From contig VZRN01004398.1 of assembly GCA_013397935.1 (NCBI GenBank), positions 62,001-126,000 on the forward strand: a stretch of 64,000 nt of DNA. The letters are read 5' to 3'. Shown piece after piece: positions 60,123-64,000 of this stretch (positions are counted from its first letter, which is position 1; every line of letters starts with the position of its first letter). This stretch comes from Dasyornis broadbenti (lineage: Eukaryota > Chordata > Aves > Passeriformes > Dasyornithidae). The notes under the pieces are model-generated. The model made no database searches and was not told where the DNA came from. It saw nothing but the letters and a program-made list of their open reading frames with translations. Position numbers and translations under genes: made by a program.

Positions 60123-63100
60123 CTGTAAGAGAATGGGAGTGAGAGAAAAAAGTCAGTGTGCAGGAAATACCAAAAACTTTAATTTAAAGATGACATTAAT
60201 GTTAAAACCATAAATGTAAACAGTGCTCCTTAATTTTCAATAAGGAAACTAGTTGCCTGCATTTACTCATTAATGAAGTACTCAGGCACTTGGTTTTGTG
60301 CAGTTCCTTGGCAAGTGCAGGGCACATTTTGTGCAGATGCTGAAGAACAGACTATACAGCCCGGTTTGATCTTCATTTTGCTACCACATAATCTTTTTTT
60401 CCAAACTATTGCTGTTAAACTGTGACTGCTGCTATTTCCGAACATGGAAAAAATTAATAAAAAAAATATGCAGCTTTGTTTCTCATATTATTCATATGCT
60501 TCTTTGGTTTGTGAATGAGCCTACTGAGGCAGATCTCATTTGGGTGCTTTTTACAAATTATTTCTATATTAAGTGATGAGTGTTAGTTCACAGTTCAGCT
60601 ATATTGAGTGTTATGACCATTTTGAATTGCTATTTTTCCTTTGAAATTCATTTAGCTAAATACCTTAAAAACCCTAGAGATACAACTTGCTTTAAAGCAG
60701 CCCCAAAATTATTCTTTCCATTTGCCTCCCTCTGTGTTTGATGTCAGACTAAAGCAGCTTACAGGCTGCATCTCAGCCCCGCAGGCTGGCACAGACATGC
60801 GGATTTATTCCCACTGCTTCAGGAAATGCCCTTCTTTTGGTGTGTCTGAAGGCATCTGTGACACAAGTTCTGATTCAGAGGACAAATACTCTGAGTGCCA
60901 AGACAACGTTTATATCACAGGTGCTGTAACCATGTACAATTCAATTGTTTTCACATTCACGCTTTCCCAGAAATGTCTCTGCCTTTCTCAGACAAAAGTT
61001 TAAACAGAAATTCACATACACAGAAGCTTCAGCATTTTTCATTACACCGAGCATTAACCTACAGCATTCTGAACCTGCTGTCAATTTTCTAGCAATCCTG
61101 AAATATTTGGAGTCACTAATTCCTTAAGCATTTGTGCAGTAAGTACGAAAGCAAGCAGTAGAAATGGGGATAGGAGAAATAGCAAACAGAACTGTTCTTC
61201 CGTGTATTTTATTTCTATCATTTTTCATGCTTCATCTGGGTTACGGTAGGAAGAGATAGTTAATTAGAGTTCATTAGAGTTAGTAATAGATGATATTAAG
61301 TACAAATTGTAACATAATAATTACATCACATAAATATATAATGTATTATCATTAAAGATTTTAAATATTTAAATATATTACAATATATTAAACACAAATG
61401 TACTAGCTTAAAAGGCAACTTTTTATGCAGAACTTCTCCTGCTCCTGGAGGCAGTTCTCTTTTTTGGGGGGTGGAAAGTCCATGACTCTACTGGGTGGTT
61501 TGGAGGGTTCTTTGTTATGGGTATGAGCTCTGAATTTGGCCTCACAGGCAGCGCAAGCAGAATCAGGATTTAAACCACACAGGAGCCTTGGGTCCTGTGC
61601 CTGCTGAGCCTGGTCAGAGCCACTGTGAGAAATGCAGATTCCCCAGGTCAGGAGCTGCCTGTGTGAACATCCCTGGGCTGGTTCCAGTGTGTAAACACCT
61701 CTGTGAATCTATTTCACTGCTGCAGGATCAGAGCTTGCAGTGACAAGCAGAAGCACTGTAAAATCACAGCAGAAGGTGGAAAATTTTGCTAATTATTTGT
61801 ATTTGATGTTCACTTTATATCCTGGTTTCTTTAATGCTTGCTTATTTTTTCCCAATAAATTGATTTTCACACTTAGAAGTCTTTCCGGTATGCTGTGCCT
61901 TCTCAAACACACCTTTTCAGAATTATCCCAGTGTGAGGGAAATCTAAGAATCAGAAATTCAGAAGAAATGTTCATTAGCAGAAACACCAATAGGAAAGGA
62001 CAGATGCACCTGTAAGCCTCACAATTGTTCTTCAGTTCTATTGATGATGATAAATTACATGATCAATTACTCATTAAATAATTAAATAAATTAAATTTCT
62101 CTCCACCAGAAACCCATGGATTTTTCTGAGGGTAACAGTTTTCATGCACAAGGCAGCCAAGATATTTAGATTGCGTCACTTTCTAAAGCAAAGCGGCATC
62201 ATACCTACAGCAGAACTCATATTTAGAATTTAATTCTGTGCTCCTTGAAAATGTTTGAGTTAAACCTTCAGCTGAGATCCCAGGGATAATTGTTTTTCTT
62301 TAACAAAACAGTTTAACTGCCTTTTAAAACTACTGAGAAGATTTACAGACTAAACAAATGTAATTGTGTACAGTTTATGTGCTTTTTGGCTAATCCCTTC
62401 ATAAATAATGCTGTAGCTAAAAAAGAGAACTTGCAATAAACATTGGCTAAGATCTTTGGGGATTTTTTAATGAATCTTTGCTTCTAAAGCATGACATGCT
62501 GCCAAGAGCATGCATGTTTCTCTAAAAGGAATGGAGCTTGTGGTTTTTAGCAAGGATGAGTAAGCTGGTTTATATATCAGATTTTTCTGTGCAAGCCAGT
62601 AAATAAAATTTTCACTTAAAATGATTCTGTGCTTTTAAAATAGCATTTAGCCACTGCATCCTCTCCAAGTAAGGATATGTCTAACCAAGAAACACATGCT
62701 CCAAGATTAAGGTCCCTTCCAACTCAAATAATTCCATGAGTCTGTGAACACCGTGTCAGCAGGCTCCTTGGGGTTGTGGCTCTGCAGGAATTCTCTGCTG
62801 ACACTCATGACATTTTCCCCCTCAAGCTGTAGTGGAAATTTTCAGGTACAGCCTAAATAACAGCGTCAAAACCCTGACACATACATACACCAGAGAACAA
62901 GTGCATGTGTAAAGGTTAAAACCAAGGATCATCATAAATGGGGGGGAAAGTGCAGCAATGCTGCGATGACTCCACGCCTCAGGCTGCAGAAGAGGGCAGC
63001 ATCTGTCAGAGCACTGAATTACCGAGGAGCAGCGCCTTGGAGATCGCTGGGTTTCACAGCAAATAAAGACCTGGAAATTGCTGTCCTGTTGCCCCAAGAT

Positions 63101-64000
63101 CAAGGCAGGAAGACGGGGTAAAGGACAGCTTGGCTGAGCAGGTTCATTAGTACTGTATGAAAAATTCATTCCTTTGCAGGGCTGCAGAGCTCAGACAGGG
63201 GCAGACAGCAGTGCTTGAGTGTTCTCTGGCTTTGCAAAGGGGAGAGCAAATGGTCACAGGCAAGCACACCCTGTGCATCTGAGAATCACTGAGCTCCAGT
63301 GACAGCTCAGGCTGGAATTTGGACTGCTCAGATGTTTTACTGCAGAGTGGCTCCTTTTCCCCCTCAGTCTTGCAGCTGAGATCTCAGGGCAAAGATTTGC
63401 CTCAGTCAAACGCCCTTCCTCACCTCAGGTTTCTGCCTGCTTACCCCAAACCAAGGCAGCGTGACTGAGGAGGAGCCAAGTGTGTGAACATCTGTGAAAC
63501 ACTCCTGACTGTTTGGGTGAGAAGCCTTTACCACTTGCAGATGCTGGTCCATTTGTCTGTTCGTCCACGTGAGGGCTCTGACAAGTTTTCTCCTGGCTCT
63601 AAAAATCGATGCATGTGTGCAGTGTTTTGTGAGGGTACATCTAGGAGCCCACAGTGTCACTTTGCAGAGGAGGTGAACAAACACATCCTTTAGGCAAATG
63701 GAGCCCAAGCCTTGGCAGACATTCTCATAGTCATGATTTTGGCTGGCAGTGTTTTAAATAGACCATTTTAATCCTGTTTTCAGGGGTCTGTGATGAGCTG
63801 ATACCTATTATCAGAGAATAGAGTTCTCCCTGTTTCTGAAAATGTCAGACTCTTTTTTTTTTGGTGTTTGGGGCTACCATATTTGAGTATGCAGTTTGTG
63901 AGTATTTTGTCTTGTGACTGCAATAGAGAATTTAGAGACATTGTAGGTTGGAACATAATATTAAATCAGAATTCACGATCACTGTGGTGAGCAGCATATG
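60123..64000 (-). other. GLP2R intron (partial)
   Basis: The next upstream exon should encode the TM6-TM7 part with an STLxLIPLLG-like motif. I did not find it here, so the intron probably continues past the window end. It contains a CR1 tail at 62699-62746 and very A/T-rich DNA at about 61300-61400. Confidence 0.6.
62699..62746 (+). mobile_element. CR1 3' tail scrap
   Basis: aaggtcccttccaactcaaa followed by attccatgagtctgtgaa, only the end of the element. Confidence 0.7.

Noticed and set aside
60123..64000. Further GLP2R exons (TM6-TM7 segment)
   Set aside because: Looked for an STLxLIPLLG-like reading on the minus strand and found none, so they are probably outside the window.

Overview
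The window is vertebrate nuclear DNA, almost certainly from a bird and probably a passerine. Reasons: small exons separated by kilobase GT-AG introns; many CR1 LINE fragments, often ending in the avian CR1 3' tail (ATTCTGTGATTCTGTG type); two short elements with a tRNA-Ile-like head joined to a CR1 tail, the build of the songbird SINE TguSINE1; and pieces of an avian endogenous-retrovirus LTR. There are no bacterial features (no operons, ribosome binding sites or CRISPR). Nearly every long open reading frame here is intronic, antisense or repeat-derived noise.

Two genes can be recognised. (1) The 3' part of GAS7 (growth arrest-specific 7, a WW/F-BAR membrane-bending adaptor) runs on the + strand from 3479 to the stop at 42669. 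Twelve coding exons were mapped by splice signals, unbroken phase and similarity to the vertebrate protein. They join to 371 codons plus a stop without a frameshift. The upstream exons (SH3, first half of WW) lie before the window. A CpG-rich island at about 9285-9665 carries an internal promoter and the alternative first exon of the short GAS7 isoform (start at 9476, or in-frame upstream ATG at 9443). The 3' splice site used by the long isoforms lies inside that coding exon. After the stop is a long stretch almost free of CR1, read as an about 8 kb 3'UTR with polyadenylation candidates near 45047, 49855 and 50817. (2) The last two coding exons of GLP2R (glucagon-like peptide 2 receptor, a class B GPCR) lie on the - strand at 60122-60081 and 58572-58234, with a probable 3'UTR down to an AATAAA at 56564-56559. 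Earlier GLP2R exons lie beyond 64000 or were not recognised.

Layout: 1-3478 GAS7 intron; 3479-9580 WW-end exon, linker exons and CpG-island promoter; 9581-42555 nine introns rich in CR1, with the F-BAR exons; 42556-about 50840 last exon and 3'UTR; about 50840-56540 intergenic, no gene recognised; about 56540-64000 3' end of GLP2R and its introns. The two genes converge tail to tail. Recoverin (RCVRN), which lies between them in human as I recall, was not found in the gap.

I found no convincing new gene system. The most interesting signals are the acceptor that doubles as coding sequence in the GAS7 internal promoter exon, the in-frame strong-Kozak ATG after a (CCGAG)7 repeat, an intronic (CTG)17 repeat, two perfect hairpins, and the RCVRN absence.
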